The notes beneath the pieces were generated by a model, which saw only the letters and a list, made by a program, of their open reading frames with translations, was not told the DNA's origin and made no database searches. Of a stretch of DNA of 32,448 nucleotides, positions 16,565 to 25,419 are shown piece by piece. Within the stretch, counting starts at the first letter, position 1. Each line of letters starts with the position of its first letter. The DNA is from Hyphomicrobiales bacterium (lineage in GTDB: Bacteria > Pseudomonadota > Alphaproteobacteria > Rhizobiales > Rhizobiaceae). The position numbers and the translations under genes were made by a program. The stretch lies in the NCBI GenBank assembly GCA_021775455.1, contig JAJFHU010000049.1, forward strand, positions 1-32,448, given 5' to 3'.

Positions 16565-18052
16565 TTAATCATCGACAACCAATCTTATCGCAACATCGGC
16601 CTCACGCGCCAACTGCTCAACTCGAACCATCGGTCGTTCGCCGATCAGTTCCCGCAACTCAATTGGTATTGAGATTATATACTCTTTCTTGGTTTCCTGC
16701 TTGAATTTTAAGCTCGGCAATATCCCCGAAACACTTGCAGAAAACATGAACAACATTCTTTGAAAGGCCGCGGTGAGACGGGCGCGCGCAATTAATCTGG
16801 GCGTGGCAAGATTTTTAATTTTCGGCGGCAGGGATTTTTCACCAAATCCCTGATAGCGATGGAAAGCTGCCAATGTCAAATACGCTCTACCGCTGTGGTC
16901 AATACCACCAAATCCGGCATTGAGAATAATGCCGATTGTTTGTTCTGCACGGAAATCGGAATTTGATCGCCATGCAATATCTGAAAGATAACAAGAAGCA
17001 ATCCGGTACCGCCGTTCATCTTCAGTTTCATCTAATTCGAGATTTTTGAAGGCAGTGGTGGTCCACTGGGCCAATTCCTTAGCGTATTTGGGAGACCGGG
17101 ATCGCAAGATTGAGAGAGTTTTCGCGGCCTCGATCAGGCTATCCTTGTTTCGCTCTTCTTTACTCAATAGCGAATACAGAAATCCCTCCCGTACCCCCAT
17201 TTGGGACATGGCCACTTCTTCAACTTTAAGCTTGGTCAATACTGATGCCAAAACAGCAGCACCTTCCGGGATAAGCATCTCGCGATTTTTTGATATTTCG
17301 CCAACTCCCCTCAGATCCGCAATTCCGGATTTTGCAACTTTTTTGCAAAAGCGAATGTATTTTTTCGCGTCCACTCGATAGTCGTGAATAATATCGCAAG
17401 GATAACGTGTCTGAATCATGTGCAACCGGGCGAGCGACCGCCAAGTCCCGCCAACAGCATAAAAGGTTCGGGATTTGTCAGGCCAATTTATCTTCAATCC
17501 CTTGAGTGCCTTTGCGATAAGCTTGTCCCTGGTTCCTGCATCACCCTCCGAAAGTACATTGAGATGCAGCGCTCCAAGCGGGAAAGTCATTCCGTTTGCA
17601 TCGGATTTGTCGACCGTTGCCAGCTCCAAAGATCCGCCGCCCAAATCACCAACTATTCCAGATGGTTTGTGAAATCCGCTTTTTATCCCGTAAGCGGCAA
17701 ATTCCGCTTCCGCTTCACCAGTCAGTATATTAACCGGCAAGCCAAACATTTTTTCAATCTTTTGCGTGAATTCCTTACCATTCCTGGCTTCGCGAACCGC
17801 AGCGGTCGCCAACAGATGTGTCTCTTCGGCTCCAGCATGAATGGCCAGGGCCCTGAACCGTTTCAAAGCCGAGAAAGTTCGCTCCACAGCCTCAGGCTCA
17901 AGACTGCCGGTCTCGGTTACACCCTTGCCTAGCCCACATTGAACTTTTTCATTTAACAAGATTGCCGGTGATCGTGTCAGGCTTTCATAAATTACCTGCC
18001 GTACGGAATTCGACCCTATGTCAACAACTGCAACTGTAGAAGCGTTTGCCAT
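16565..18052 (-). CDS. ppx: Exopolyphosphatase, Ppx/GppA family
   Basis: This protein of about 495 residues has the ASKHA-fold phosphatase signatures VAVVDIGSNSVRQVIYE at the N-terminus, the ATAAVREARNG segment, and the phosphate-binding GIVGDLGGGSLELA. It should release phosphate from polyphosphate ends or pppGpp; Ppx is favoured by its place directly after ppk1. The C-terminal half is the family's helical extension. The open frame continues upstream to an ATG at 18145, but that would overlap ppk1 by 68 bases with an unusual Lys/Arg-rich start. The ATG at 18052, preceded by GAGAGGG and 25 bases after the ppk1 stop, is preferred. Confidence 0.9.
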   Translation of the reverse strand: MANASTVAVVDIGSNSVRQVIYESLTRSPAILLNEKVQCGLGKGVTETGSLEPEAVERTFSALKRFRALAIHAGAEETHLLATAAVREARNGKEFTQKIEKMFGLPVNILTGEAEAEFAAYGIKSGFHKPSGIVGDLGGGSLELATVDKSDANGMTFPLGALHLNVLSEGDAGTRDKLIAKALKGLKINWPDKSRTFYAVGGTWRSLARLHMIQTRYPCDIIHDYRVDAKKYIRFCKKVAKSGIADLRGVGEISKNREMLIPEGAAVLASVLTKLKVEEVAMSQMGVREGFLYSLLSKEERNKDSLIEAAKTLSILRSRSPKYAKELAQWTTTAFKNLELDETEDERRYRIASCYLSDIAWRSNSDFRAEQTIGIILNAGFGGIDHSGRAYLTLAAFHRYQGFGEKSLPPKIKNLATPRLIARARLTAAFQRMLFMFSASVSGILPSLKFKQETKKEYIISIPIELRELIGERPMVRVEQLAREADVAIRLVVDD

Positions 18053-18077
18053 TCGCCCTCTCGCGATGCTAATTTTC

Positions 18078-20264
18078 TCAACTGGTTTCGGCTTCTTCTT
18101 CCGCCAGTTTTGCATCAGGTTCATCGTTCGCAGCCTCCGGTTCATGGCCGAGCATCATTTGATCCTGGACATTAAACGATTCGTTTTCGGGCGGGGCAGG
18201 AAATCTCCTTGAGGTTCCGTTTGGCAAAATTTCCCAACTCTTATCAGTATCCCGAAAATTTTCCTGCATGATTTCCCTGAGTACGCGATCACGAACTGAC
18301 GGTTCATCAATGCGCACCATCGTCTCAATACGCCGATCAAGGTTTCGGGGCATAAGGTCAGAAGATCCCATATAGACAATGCACTGGTTTGACGGGAGTT
18401 CGGCACCATTCCCAAAACAGAGTATTCGGCTGTGCTCCAGGAATCGACCAATGATGGATTTAACGGTTATGTTTTCCGACATGCCGTGTACGTTTGGCCT
18501 CAAGCAACAAATACCGCGAATAACCAACTCGATTTTAACACCGGCCTGGCTTGCGCGGTAAAATGCATCAATAATTTCCGGATCGACCAGCGAGTTCATC
18601 TTTGCCCATATGTGACCTGCATTGCCGCTACTCACCTGCTCCATCTCGGAATTGATCAAGTTTAATATGGTCGATCGGAGGGCTATAGGCGATATTGCGA
18701 GGCAGTCAAGATTTTGCGGTTCAGCAAAGCCTGTAATGAAATTAAAAACCTGCGCTACCTCGTGGGCAATTTTTGGTTTGGCAGTTAGCAAGGATAAATC
18801 CGTATACAAACGCGCTGTAATGGGATGATAGTTTCCGGTGCCGATATGGACATAACTTACGTACTTGCCCTCTTCGCGTCTAACGACAAGACTAAGTTTT
18901 GAATGCGTTTTCCAGCCCACATAGCCAAACACTACCTGGACCCCGGCGCGTTCCAGATCCCTTGCCCAACGCAGGTTTGCCTCCTCGTCAAATCGTGCCT
19001 TCAATTCTACTAACGCTGTGACTGATTTTCCGGATTCTGCAGCCTCTATCAGAGCCGCAATAATCGGAGAATCGTTGGATGTGCGGTAAAGCGTCTGCTT
19101 AATGGCGACAACGTTAGGATCTTGAGCAGCCTGCATCAGAAACTGAACCACAACATCGAACGATTCATAGGGATGATGAAGAAAAATATCATGCTGAGCA
19201 ATTGCCTGAAAACAATCGCCATCGTTTTTTCTGATGGATTCGGGAATTCGTGGAGAGAAAGGTTCATACTTGAGCTGCGAGCGTTCCAAGCCCACAATCG
19301 CCTGCAGATTTGTAAGCGGAATCAAGTCATTGATTGAGACTACGAATGGTGGTCTTGTTTCGAGTTTTGAAAGGACAAACTCGCGCAATGAATCTGCAAT
19401 GCGGGAATCAAATTCAAGACGCACTACTGAACCTCGCCGACGACGCTTGAGTGCGGTCTCGAAGGTTAGCACCAGGTCTTCGGCTTCTTCCTCAACCTCC
19501 AGATCACTATCCCGGATGACACGAAAGTTGCCGTAACCTTCAACTTTGTATCCTGGTAACAAGAGATCCATGAAGTGCCTTGTAACTTCGTCAATAGTGA
19601 CCAGTTCTGTAAGGCCAGGTTCCGACTCCGGGAGTTCTATCAGTCGACCTACACCTTCAGGCAATCGAACGAAGACTTCGGTTTTCTTGTCATCTGTTGC
19701 ACGCTTCAACTCAAAGATCAGCGCGTGCCCCAAATTCGGGATGAATGGAAATGGCACAGCCAAGTCCATCGATAGCGGTGTCAACAACGGAAAAATGGTG
19801 TCAGTAAAATGACCTCGAAGCCATTCCTGCTGATCAGGTGATGCTGTCTCTGGTTTGACAATCCGGATTTGCTGGTCAGCCAATTTTTCTATCAGCGTCC
19901 CAAAGCATTTTTGTTGCTTTTGCTGCAATCGATCTACTGAATCGCCTATTGCAGTTAGTTGTTCAGCGGCGGTCAATCCATCTGCTGATTTTGCTTCAAT
20001 ACCCTGACGTTGTTGCGCAACCAGGCCAGCTACGCGGACCATAAAAAACTCGTCCAGATTGTTGACTGAAATGGAAAGAAAACGCAGTCGCTCAAGCAGT
20101 GGATTGGAGTGGGCGCAAGACTCATCAAGTACTCGTCGATTGAACTCCAACCAGGACAACTCACGATTCATGAAACGTCCAGGATCGGAAAACAGATCCA
20201 CTTGGGATTGTTGCTGCTCCTCTGACAATAGTCCAGACAAAGGCGAATGTACGTGAGTGTTCAT
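18078..20264 (-). CDS. ppk1: Polyphosphate kinase 1
   Basis: This 728-residue enzyme polymerises the gamma-phosphate of ATP into polyphosphate. The N-terminal domain shows RFMNRELSWLEFNRRVLDE and FLSISVNNLDEFFMVRVAG. The catalytic phospholipase-D-like domains carry H454 in GWKTHSKLSLV, equivalent to the autophosphorylated H435 of E. coli, and H473 in YVHIGTGNYHP, equivalent to E. coli H454. SSDLMPRNLDRRIE near the end is also typical. Its length is normal for PPK1 and the C-terminus is a short acidic tail. It lies immediately before ppx on the same strand, the usual synthesis/degradation pair. Confidence 0.96.
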   Translation of the reverse strand: MNTHVHSPLSGLLSEEQQQSQVDLFSDPGRFMNRELSWLEFNRRVLDESCAHSNPLLERLRFLSISVNNLDEFFMVRVAGLVAQQRQGIEAKSADGLTAAEQLTAIGDSVDRLQQKQQKCFGTLIEKLADQQIRIVKPETASPDQQEWLRGHFTDTIFPLLTPLSMDLAVPFPFIPNLGHALIFELKRATDDKKTEVFVRLPEGVGRLIELPESEPGLTELVTIDEVTRHFMDLLLPGYKVEGYGNFRVIRDSDLEVEEEAEDLVLTFETALKRRRRGSVVRLEFDSRIADSLREFVLSKLETRPPFVVSINDLIPLTNLQAIVGLERSQLKYEPFSPRIPESIRKNDGDCFQAIAQHDIFLHHPYESFDVVVQFLMQAAQDPNVVAIKQTLYRTSNDSPIIAALIEAAESGKSVTALVELKARFDEEANLRWARDLERAGVQVVFGYVGWKTHSKLSLVVRREEGKYVSYVHIGTGNYHPITARLYTDLSLLTAKPKIAHEVAQVFNFITGFAEPQNLDCLAISPIALRSTILNLINSEMEQVSSGNAGHIWAKMNSLVDPEIIDAFYRASQAGVKIELVIRGICCLRPNVHGMSENITVKSIIGRFLEHSRILCFGNGAELPSNQCIVYMGSSDLMPRNLDRRIETMVRIDEPSVRDRVLREIMQENFRDTDKSWEILPNGTSRRFPAPPENESFNVQDQMMLGHEPEAANDEPDAKLAEEEAETS

Positions 20265-20336
20265 GGGATCAGAATAACCGATTACAATCTTAAAACACAG
20301 GTGCCCAAAGAAGATTAGGTTAACCCGTTAAATATA

Positions 20337-21026
20337 TTAGAATTTGAGCATACCCAGTGCATGTGAAGCCATCGCCCGGGTTATTTTCGACCGGCTTGCC
20401 AACGCCTCGCGGTCAATGGTTTCGACCAATGCGGCAGCCGCTGCCAAAGACCGCTCCATTCGGGTAATACAATAATTGATCACACGGGGTTCCACCAACA
20501 ATTGGCGGTCGGCAAACAACTTCACCATCACCTGTCCAAGCAGTAAATCATCGGGTTCCAAAACCTCAATTTGCTGGGCTGACTTTATTCGGGAAGCAAG
20601 ATCCGGTAGGGATAATCCCCAATCCGCTGGATGTGACCTGCTGGTGATCAGACAATATCCTCCGCCTTGCCTTGTCGCATTCAGCAAATGGAACAGGCTG
20701 GTTTCATCCATTTCATTCGCGCAAACATCTTCCAGAAGAATATTAGTCCCATCAGCGACCTGCTGAATTGCCTGATCAGGCTCAGCAAAAAAATCTGCCG
20801 ATAGGAATAATTTCGCATTCGCCAAACCTACCCATATCAAACCAAGATGGGTTTTGCCGGAGCCAAGGGGACCAACCAACAATGTAATCTGCCCGGGCCA
20901 GTCTGGCCATGCATCTATCATCGACAGTGCCGTTGCATTGGATGGGCTTTCGATTAGATCCTCGCGATCCAATGCCTCATCAACGGGCAGGTTTAATGGT
21001 ATTTGCCTGGAAGTCGGTTGGCGCAT
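20337..21026 (-). CDS. hdaA: HdaA, DnaA-related regulator of replication initiation
   Basis: The 229-residue protein resembles the AAA+ core of DnaA but lacks the DNA-binding domain IV, as expected for Hda. A Walker A motif (GPLGSGKTH) and a Walker B-like NILLEDV are visible. Near the N-terminus, QIPLNL (residues 8-13) matches the beta-clamp-binding motif through which Hda acts with the replication clamp to stimulate ATP hydrolysis by DnaA. The start is the ATG at 21026; an in-frame TTG at 21038 would add four residues. It lies 72 bases upstream of ppk1 and downstream of the AI-2E-family gene, all on the minus strand. Confidence 0.88.
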   Translation of the reverse strand: MRQPTSRQIPLNLPVDEALDREDLIESPSNATALSMIDAWPDWPGQITLLVGPLGSGKTHLGLIWVGLANAKLFLSADFFAEPDQAIQQVADGTNILLEDVCANEMDETSLFHLLNATRQGGGYCLITSRSHPADWGLSLPDLASRIKSAQQIEVLEPDDLLLGQVMVKLFADRQLLVEPRVINYCITRMERSLAAAAALVETIDREALASRSKITRAMASHALGMLKF

Positions 21027-21102
21027 CGCCGTACTCAATTACATCGGGGTTGATTTCACACGAATAACACGGGCTCATACTGTATTGCCAGTGGCGACTT
21101 TC

Positions 21103-22203
21103 CTAATGGCTCGAATTCTCACTATCAGGTTCGCCGTTGTACAATTCACTCTTCAAATATTTTTCTAGCCCAAAGCGGGTGACAACCCCAATGGATGCCG
21201 CAGCAGGGACGGCAACCAGCATTCCGGTAAATCCAAATAACGAACCGAACGCAAACAAAGCGAACATCAGCCAAACAGGATGCAATCCAACTTTTTCGCC
21301 GACCAGTTTCGGTTGCAGAATGTTGCCTTCAAAGAACTGACCGATACCAAACACGGCGGCAACAAGGACAACCGGAATCCATTCCGGCCAGAACTGGACA
21401 AGAGCCACGCTGATCGACAGCAAGAAACCGAGAACCGATCCAACATAGGGAATAAAAGATACGAAACCTGCGAACAGGCCGATCAACAGACCGAAGTTCA
21501 ATCCAAGTAACGTGAGACTGATCGCGTAAAATACTCCAAGTATGATACATACGGTACCTTGGCCACGCACGAAACCTGCAACAGCGGTGTCAATTCCTGC
21601 GCAAATCTCGTGAATTGAATCCCTGTGTTCGCGGGGAAGCAATTCGTCAACCCGCTCGACCATGTGATCCCAATCATAAAGGAGGTAAAACGCAACTACT
21701 GGTGTTACGATTAAAAGTGAAACCACGCTGACAATCGATTTGCCGGAATCCCAAATTTGCTGGATGACGGTAGTAAGCCACCCGGTTCCCTGTTTCATCA
21801 ATCCATTGATGCTTTCCTGCAGGGATTTGCCTTCTATGCCTATGAAGTCCCGAAGCCACGTACTTTCTGTCGAGGCAATCAAAGATTGAAGTTGGCTGAC
21901 CAAATCCGGCAATCGTTCCAGGAATCCGGCAATCTGACTGGCCAGAATTGGAGCCAGGATCATAAGTGCGAGCACAAATACGATTATGAACAATAACAGT
22001 ATAGTCGATGTTGCAATCATTCTACTGAATCCCATTGCCTCCAAACGGTCAGCAACCGGATCAAGGAAATAGGCCAGAGCCATTCCGGCTACGAACGGGA
22101 GCAATATGCCACTGAAGAGCCAAAGAAAGCCGCAAAAAATCAAGAATGCCAGCGCCCAAAAAATAATCTGGCGCCGGGCACGCAGTGCAAAACTATCGCT
22201 CAT
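21103..22203 (-). CDS. AI-2E/PerM family membrane transporter
   Basis: The 366-residue polytopic inner-membrane protein has hydrophobic segments near residues 12-50, 62-88, 155-175, 210-240, 245-275 and 305-335. It carries the family features FVAGMALAYFLDPVADRLE near the N-terminus, FVSFIPYVGSVLGF and the C-terminal PVWLMFALFAFGSLFGFTGM block. The family's name comes from a proposed role in autoinducer-2 export; members also include Na+/H+ antiporters, so the substrate here is open. GGGAGGGGACA directly before the ATG at 22203 is a strong ribosome-binding site. It is divergent from purM and precedes hdaA. Confidence 0.87.
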   Translation of the reverse strand: MSDSFALRARRQIIFWALAFLIFCGFLWLFSGILLPFVAGMALAYFLDPVADRLEAMGFSRMIATSTILLLFIIVFVLALMILAPILASQIAGFLERLPDLVSQLQSLIASTESTWLRDFIGIEGKSLQESINGLMKQGTGWLTTVIQQIWDSGKSIVSVVSLLIVTPVVAFYLLYDWDHMVERVDELLPREHRDSIHEICAGIDTAVAGFVRGQGTVCIILGVFYAISLTLLGLNFGLLIGLFAGFVSFIPYVGSVLGFLLSISVALVQFWPEWIPVVLVAAVFGIGQFFEGNILQPKLVGEKVGLHPVWLMFALFAFGSLFGFTGMLVAVPAAASIGVVTRFGLEKYLKSELYNGEPDSENSSH

Positions 22204-22224
22204 TGTCCCCTCCCATGGGCTATC

Positions 22225-22281
22225 AACTTGTGTTAGACGAGAGACTCAACCGGCAACCTAACAGAAACCGCACAACAAGTT
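22225..22281. promoter_or_regulatory. Nested inverted repeats in the perM-like/purM divergent region
   Basis: AACTTGT (22225-22231) pairs with ACAAGTT (22275-22281), and inside it GTTAG (22232-22236) pairs with CTAAC (22258-22262). Together they form a long imperfect stem with an asymmetric 12-base bulge, within the 102-base gap that holds both divergent promoters. It may be an operator pair or chance; support is limited. Confidence 0.2.
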
Positions 22282-22305
22282 CCAGCATTTGGCAGACAAT
22301 CCAGT

Positions 22306-23382
22306 ATGAATTCCGATAATCCTGAAAAATCAAACAGTCTTCGCTATTCCGATGCAGGTGTTGATATAGACGCAGGAAACGCGTTTGTTGAGGCAATCAA
22401 ACCGGCAGTCAAGTCTACCATCAGACCGGGATCGAACCCTGAAATTGGCGGATTTGGAGGTCTCTTTGACCTCAAAGCGGCCGGGTACAGGGATCCAGTC
22501 CTTGTTGCTACCAATGATGGGGTAGGAACCAAACTGAAAATTGCGATCGATGCCGGGATACATTCCACGGTTGGTATCGATTTGGTAGCAATGTGCGTCA
22601 ATGACTTGGTAGTCCAAGGAGCCGAACCGCTATTCTTTCTCGATTACCTGGCAACCGGGAAGCTCGATATCGAGGCTGGCAAACAAATCGTCGAAGGGAT
22701 TGCTGAAGGATGCCGACAGGCAGGTGCCGCGCTAATCGGCGGCGAGACAGCAGAAATGCCCGGAATGTATCATGGCTCGGACTATGATCTGGCAGGTTTT
22801 GCGGTAGGAGCGGTTGAGCGAAACAACATATTGCCGTCAAGTAATATCAAAGACGGTGATGTGCTGTTGGGTTTGGCATCATCCGGCCTTCACTCAAACG
22901 GATTTTCTCTTGTGCGCAGGGTTTGCGAAATTGAAGGGCTGGATTGGGCTTCACCGGCACCTTTTGTCAATCATGTCTCATTGGGTGAAGCCTTGCTGGA
23001 GCCAACCCGAATTTATGTCCGCCCTCTACTTTCTGCCATTCGCAAGACGGGTGCCATTAAGGCAATGGCGCACATTACAGGTGGCGGTTTTACAGAAAAC
23101 ATTCCCCGTGTTTTACCCGAAGGAATTGGCGCATCCATCGATCTGGATGAAATCACTCCGCCATCAGTATTCGGCTGGATTTCCAAAGCCGGCGGTGTTG
23201 AATTGAATGAAATGTTACGAACCTTCAATTGCGGTGTGGGGATGGTAGCCGTGGTTGGTACCGAACATGCAGACACCGTTGCCGAGGTATTGAGAGATGA
23301 AGGTGAAACGGTATTCTTGATTGGGCAGTTGTCTGCAGAACAATCAGAAGCAGTTGCATTCAGTGGAACTTTAAAGTGGTAG
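22306..23382 (+). CDS. purM: Phosphoribosylformylglycinamidine cyclo-ligase (AIR synthetase)
   Basis: This 358-residue enzyme closes the imidazole ring of purines: FGAM plus ATP gives AIR. Typical PurM blocks are present: [20 protein letters not shown] at the N-terminus, [65 protein letters not shown] and FNCGVGM. Length is normal for the family. The start is the ATG at 22306. The last bases overlap the GTG start of purN by 7 bases, so the two purine genes are translationally coupled. Confidence 0.97.
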   Translation: MNSDNPEKSNSLRYSDAGVDIDAGNAFVEAIKPAVKSTIRPGSNPEIGGFGGLFDLKAAGYRDPVLVATNDGVGTKLKIAIDAGIHSTVGIDLVAMCVNDLVVQGAEPLFFLDYLATGKLDIEAGKQIVEGIAEGCRQAGAALIGGETAEMPGMYHGSDYDLAGFAVGAVERNNILPSSNIKDGDVLLGLASSGLHSNGFSLVRRVCEIEGLDWASPAPFVNHVSLGEALLEPTRIYVRPLLSAIRKTGAIKAMAHITGGGFTENIPRVLPEGIGASIDLDEITPPSVFGWISKAGGVELNEMLRTFNCGVGMVAVVGTEHADTVAEVLRDEGETVFLIGQLSAEQSEAVAFSGTLKW

Positions 23383-23978
23383 AATGCAAGCGACTGGCAA
23401 TTGCCATTTCCGGGCGCGGCTCAAATATGGAAGCCATACTCCGCGCCTGCGAAGAACCCGGTTATCCTGCGGAAGTTGTACTCGTCATATCCGACAATCC
23501 GAGTGCAAAGGGCCTGGAGACAGCAGATGCCGCCGGAGTGACTACTGCTTCATTCAGGCGAGAAGATTTTAACAACCAAACTGACCATGAAGAAGCAATG
23601 GCTAAAGCGATTGAAGCGGCAAAATCTGATTTGATATGCCTCGCTGGTTTTATGCAGGTCCTGTCGGCTGAATTCACAAAGAAGTTTGAAGGGCGGATTA
23701 TAAACATTCATCCAAGCCTGCTTCCCAAATACAAAGGGTTAAATACTCATGCGCGCGCCCTCGCTGACGGCGCCAAGACACATGGATGCAGCGTACATTT
23801 TGTAGACGCAACACTGGATGGGGGACCGGTTATTGCGCAAATGTCCGTTCCGATACTACCTGATGATGATGAAGAATCGCTGGCTGCTCGCGTGTTAACG
23901 GAAGAGCATCGCCTTTATCCAGAAGCAATTCGGAATATAGCTACTGGAGAAATTACATTTCCCAATAATCAGCTATAA
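23376..23978 (+). CDS. purN: Phosphoribosylglycinamide formyltransferase (GART)
   Basis: This 200-residue enzyme transfers a formyl group from 10-formyl-tetrahydrofolate to GAR in purine synthesis. The catalytic triad is visible as N110 and H112 ([14 protein letters not shown]) and D148 ([12 protein letters not shown]), and the N-terminal phosphate loop is ISGRGSNM. The start is a GTG at 23376 lying within the end of purM; no in-frame ATG exists before the conserved N-terminus. Length and motif spacing match the family. Confidence 0.96.
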   Translation: MVECKRLAIAISGRGSNMEAILRACEEPGYPAEVVLVISDNPSAKGLETADAAGVTTASFRREDFNNQTDHEEAMAKAIEAAKSDLICLAGFMQVLSAEFTKKFEGRIINIHPSLLPKYKGLNTHARALADGAKTHGCSVHFVDATLDGGPVIAQMSVPILPDDDEESLAARVLTEEHRLYPEAIRNIATGEITFPNNQL

Positions 23979-24037
23979 CCTTGACCTGTAAACCGTCTTG
24001 GGAAATGCTGAAACAGGTGTATGATTTGGAGTATACG

Positions 24038-24463
24038 ATGGGCAATAAATTAGTTGTAGTACTGTTTTTTGGCATGTGCGGATTGATGCAGCTTTCAAGT
24101 GATGCAACCGCGTATTCAGGAGTGCTTGATTGCGCTTCCAGCAAAGTTTTATCAAAAGTGGTTCATCGGTTCAATCGAGCCGAAAACGAGTACTGGATCC
24201 GCGGTCACAAGATGTCATCCATCGATGGCATTCATTCCCATGCATCCGGTTCAAATTATGATTCAACGTTCTACAGGGAATATTGTCACGGTACAGCTCA
24301 TTTCCAGGATGGTCGAATCCGAAAAATCCATTTTCTGATTGAAGATGGAGCCGGCTTTGCGGGATATGGCTGGAATGTAGAGTATTGTGTTCACGGGCTG
24401 GACCCCTGGTATTACTACGATGGAAATTGCCGGGTTCTGGACCCCGGTAAAAGCAAACCGTAG
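24038..24463 (+). CDS. Small secreted protein with four cysteines, function unknown
   Basis: The 141-residue protein starts with a signal peptide (about 1-25, VVVLFFGMCGLMQ ... DATAYS). The mature part is rich in Gly, Tyr and His and has four cysteines (SGVLDC, YREYCHG, NVEYCV, DGNCRVL), so two disulfides are possible in the periplasm. Central blocks HGTAHFQDGRIRKIHFLI and GFAGYGWNVEYC look like a compact beta fold. I do not recognise a named family. I chose the ATG at 24038 because GGAG lies six bases upstream and it gives a clean signal peptide; the open frame extends upstream to a TTG at 23981. It converges on the outer-membrane protein gene, 8 bases apart. Confidence 0.7.
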   Translation: MGNKLVVVLFFGMCGLMQLSSDATAYSGVLDCASSKVLSKVVHRFNRAENEYWIRGHKMSSIDGIHSHASGSNYDSTFYREYCHGTAHFQDGRIRKIHFLIEDGAGFAGYGWNVEYCVHGLDPWYYYDGNCRVLDPGKSKP

Positions 24464-24471
24464 TAAAAATA

Positions 24472-25116
24472 CTAAAATTTGATGCCAAGACCCAGGGTCA
24501 AACCGTGATCGGTCAGATCGATATCGGTCGAAGTTGCCCCTCCCAAAGCGAACGATTCTTTGGAGTAATCGGAAAAACCATATTCCATTCGTGCAGTGAT
24601 GTTATCTCTAAGCACGGTCTCAAATCCTGCACCAGCAGTCCAACCCGTCAATATATTTGAATCGGCACCGGCAGCAGTGGATGCGTCAATGGAAGTGGCT
24701 CCCAGACCAGCGAAGCTGTAAATTATAGACCGTTCAAATGCGTATCCCATTCGACCACGCAGCGATGTATCCCACTCTTGCTTGATACTGGTGCCGCCAT
24801 TGGTTTCATCAAGACCACCCAAATTTCCGGTTGCTTCAATCCCCAACAGGAAATCGTTGTTGAACTGATGGTTGTAGCCTGTATAGAGACCACCCTTTAT
24901 ACCCTTCCCGTCTACATCTGGACCGCCTTCAACGCCTGCCTTTATCCAGTTGTAACTTCCCTGAAGCCCTAAATAAAATCCACCCCAATCATCAGTCTGA
25001 ATAATCGGTTCAGCGTTCACCTCTTCGTCAGCGGATACCAAAATGTCTGCTGCCATCGTGATTTGGGCGAATGATATTGAAAATACTGCCGCAGCAATAA
25101 TGAACTTAATCTTCAC
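24472..25116 (-). CDS. Outer-membrane beta-barrel protein (Omp25/Omp31-like)
   Basis: The 214-residue protein has a signal peptide (about 1-23, ending ITMAAD) and an eight-strand-type OmpA/Omp25-like barrel. It shows WGGFYLGLQGSYNWIKAG near the start, alternating-residue strands, YAFERSIIYSFAGLGAT and GWTAGAGFETVL. It ends in the C-terminal phenylalanine signature GLTLGLGIKF used by outer-membrane insertion machinery. The start is GTG at 25116 with AAGGA seven bases upstream; no ATG fits the signal peptide. Such proteins are abundant structural porin-like surface proteins in Hyphomicrobiales. Confidence 0.88.
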   Translation of the reverse strand: MKIKFIIAAAVFSISFAQITMAADILVSADEEVNAEPIIQTDDWGGFYLGLQGSYNWIKAGVEGGPDVDGKGIKGGLYTGYNHQFNNDFLLGIEATGNLGGLDETNGGTSIKQEWDTSLRGRMGYAFERSIIYSFAGLGATSIDASTAAGADSNILTGWTAGAGFETVLRDNITARMEYGFSDYSKESFALGGATSTDIDLTDHGLTLGLGIKF

Positions 25117-25157
25117 TGGATATTCCTTTGAACAAGATTCAATATTTAAAGCTCCCC

Positions 25158-25175
25158 AGTGCATTTACATGCACT
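25158..25175. promoter_or_regulatory. Perfect inverted repeat AGTGCAT-TTAC-ATGCACT upstream of omp
   Basis: Two exact 7-base arms are separated by 4 bases, centred about 50 bases before the omp GTG start. It could be an operator of dimeric-regulator type or a hairpin in the omp leader RNA. No matching regulator can be named. Confidence 0.45.
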
Positions 25176-25369
25176 TTCATAGTCACCCCAAATTGCGGCG
25201 GGCAGTAAGTCGAAGCGTGGTATTTTGGTGGCTATTTTTTGACAATTGAGACGCCCGGTTCGGTTCTCCTGCGCCATTTCTCATCCTGGAAAGAATGTAT
25301 CCTTTACTCAAAGAGGTTTTGATTTGATGCCTCCAACCCTTTTCGAAATACGAAAGCGTGCCTATATAT

Positions 25370-25398
25370 TTGACAATCTTTTTTTCAACGCTGATTCT
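25370..25398 (+). promoter_or_regulatory. Candidate sigma-70-type promoter for the CaCA antiporter
   Basis: A consensus TTGACA (25370-25375) is followed after 17 bases by GATTCT (25393-25398), which matches three of six positions of TATAAT. It lies 22 bases before the ATG at 25420, giving a short leader. The -35 box is perfect and the -10 box weak. Confidence 0.4.
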
Positions 25399-25419
25399 TA
25401 ACCCATTCTGGATGCTTAT

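Larger units (their letters stand above)
25117..25419. other. 303-base divergent intergenic region, omp / antiporter
   Basis: No gene is visible. The stretch holds a perfect 18-base hairpin near the omp start (25158-25175), two TTGACA hexamers on the plus strand (25239-25244 and 25370-25375), and the small hairpin TTTCG-AAATA-CGAAA (about 25341-25355). It must carry promoters for both flanking genes. Confidence 0.5.

Noticed and set aside
18053-18145. 31-residue upstream extension of ppx
   Set aside because: It would overlap ppk1 by 68 bases and is Lys/Arg-rich. The ATG at 18052 has a ribosome-binding site and gives the normal family start.
23981-24009. TTGACC before the small secreted protein as a -35 box
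   Set aside because: No acceptable -10 box lies at the right spacing; the nearest TATGAT is 33 bases away.
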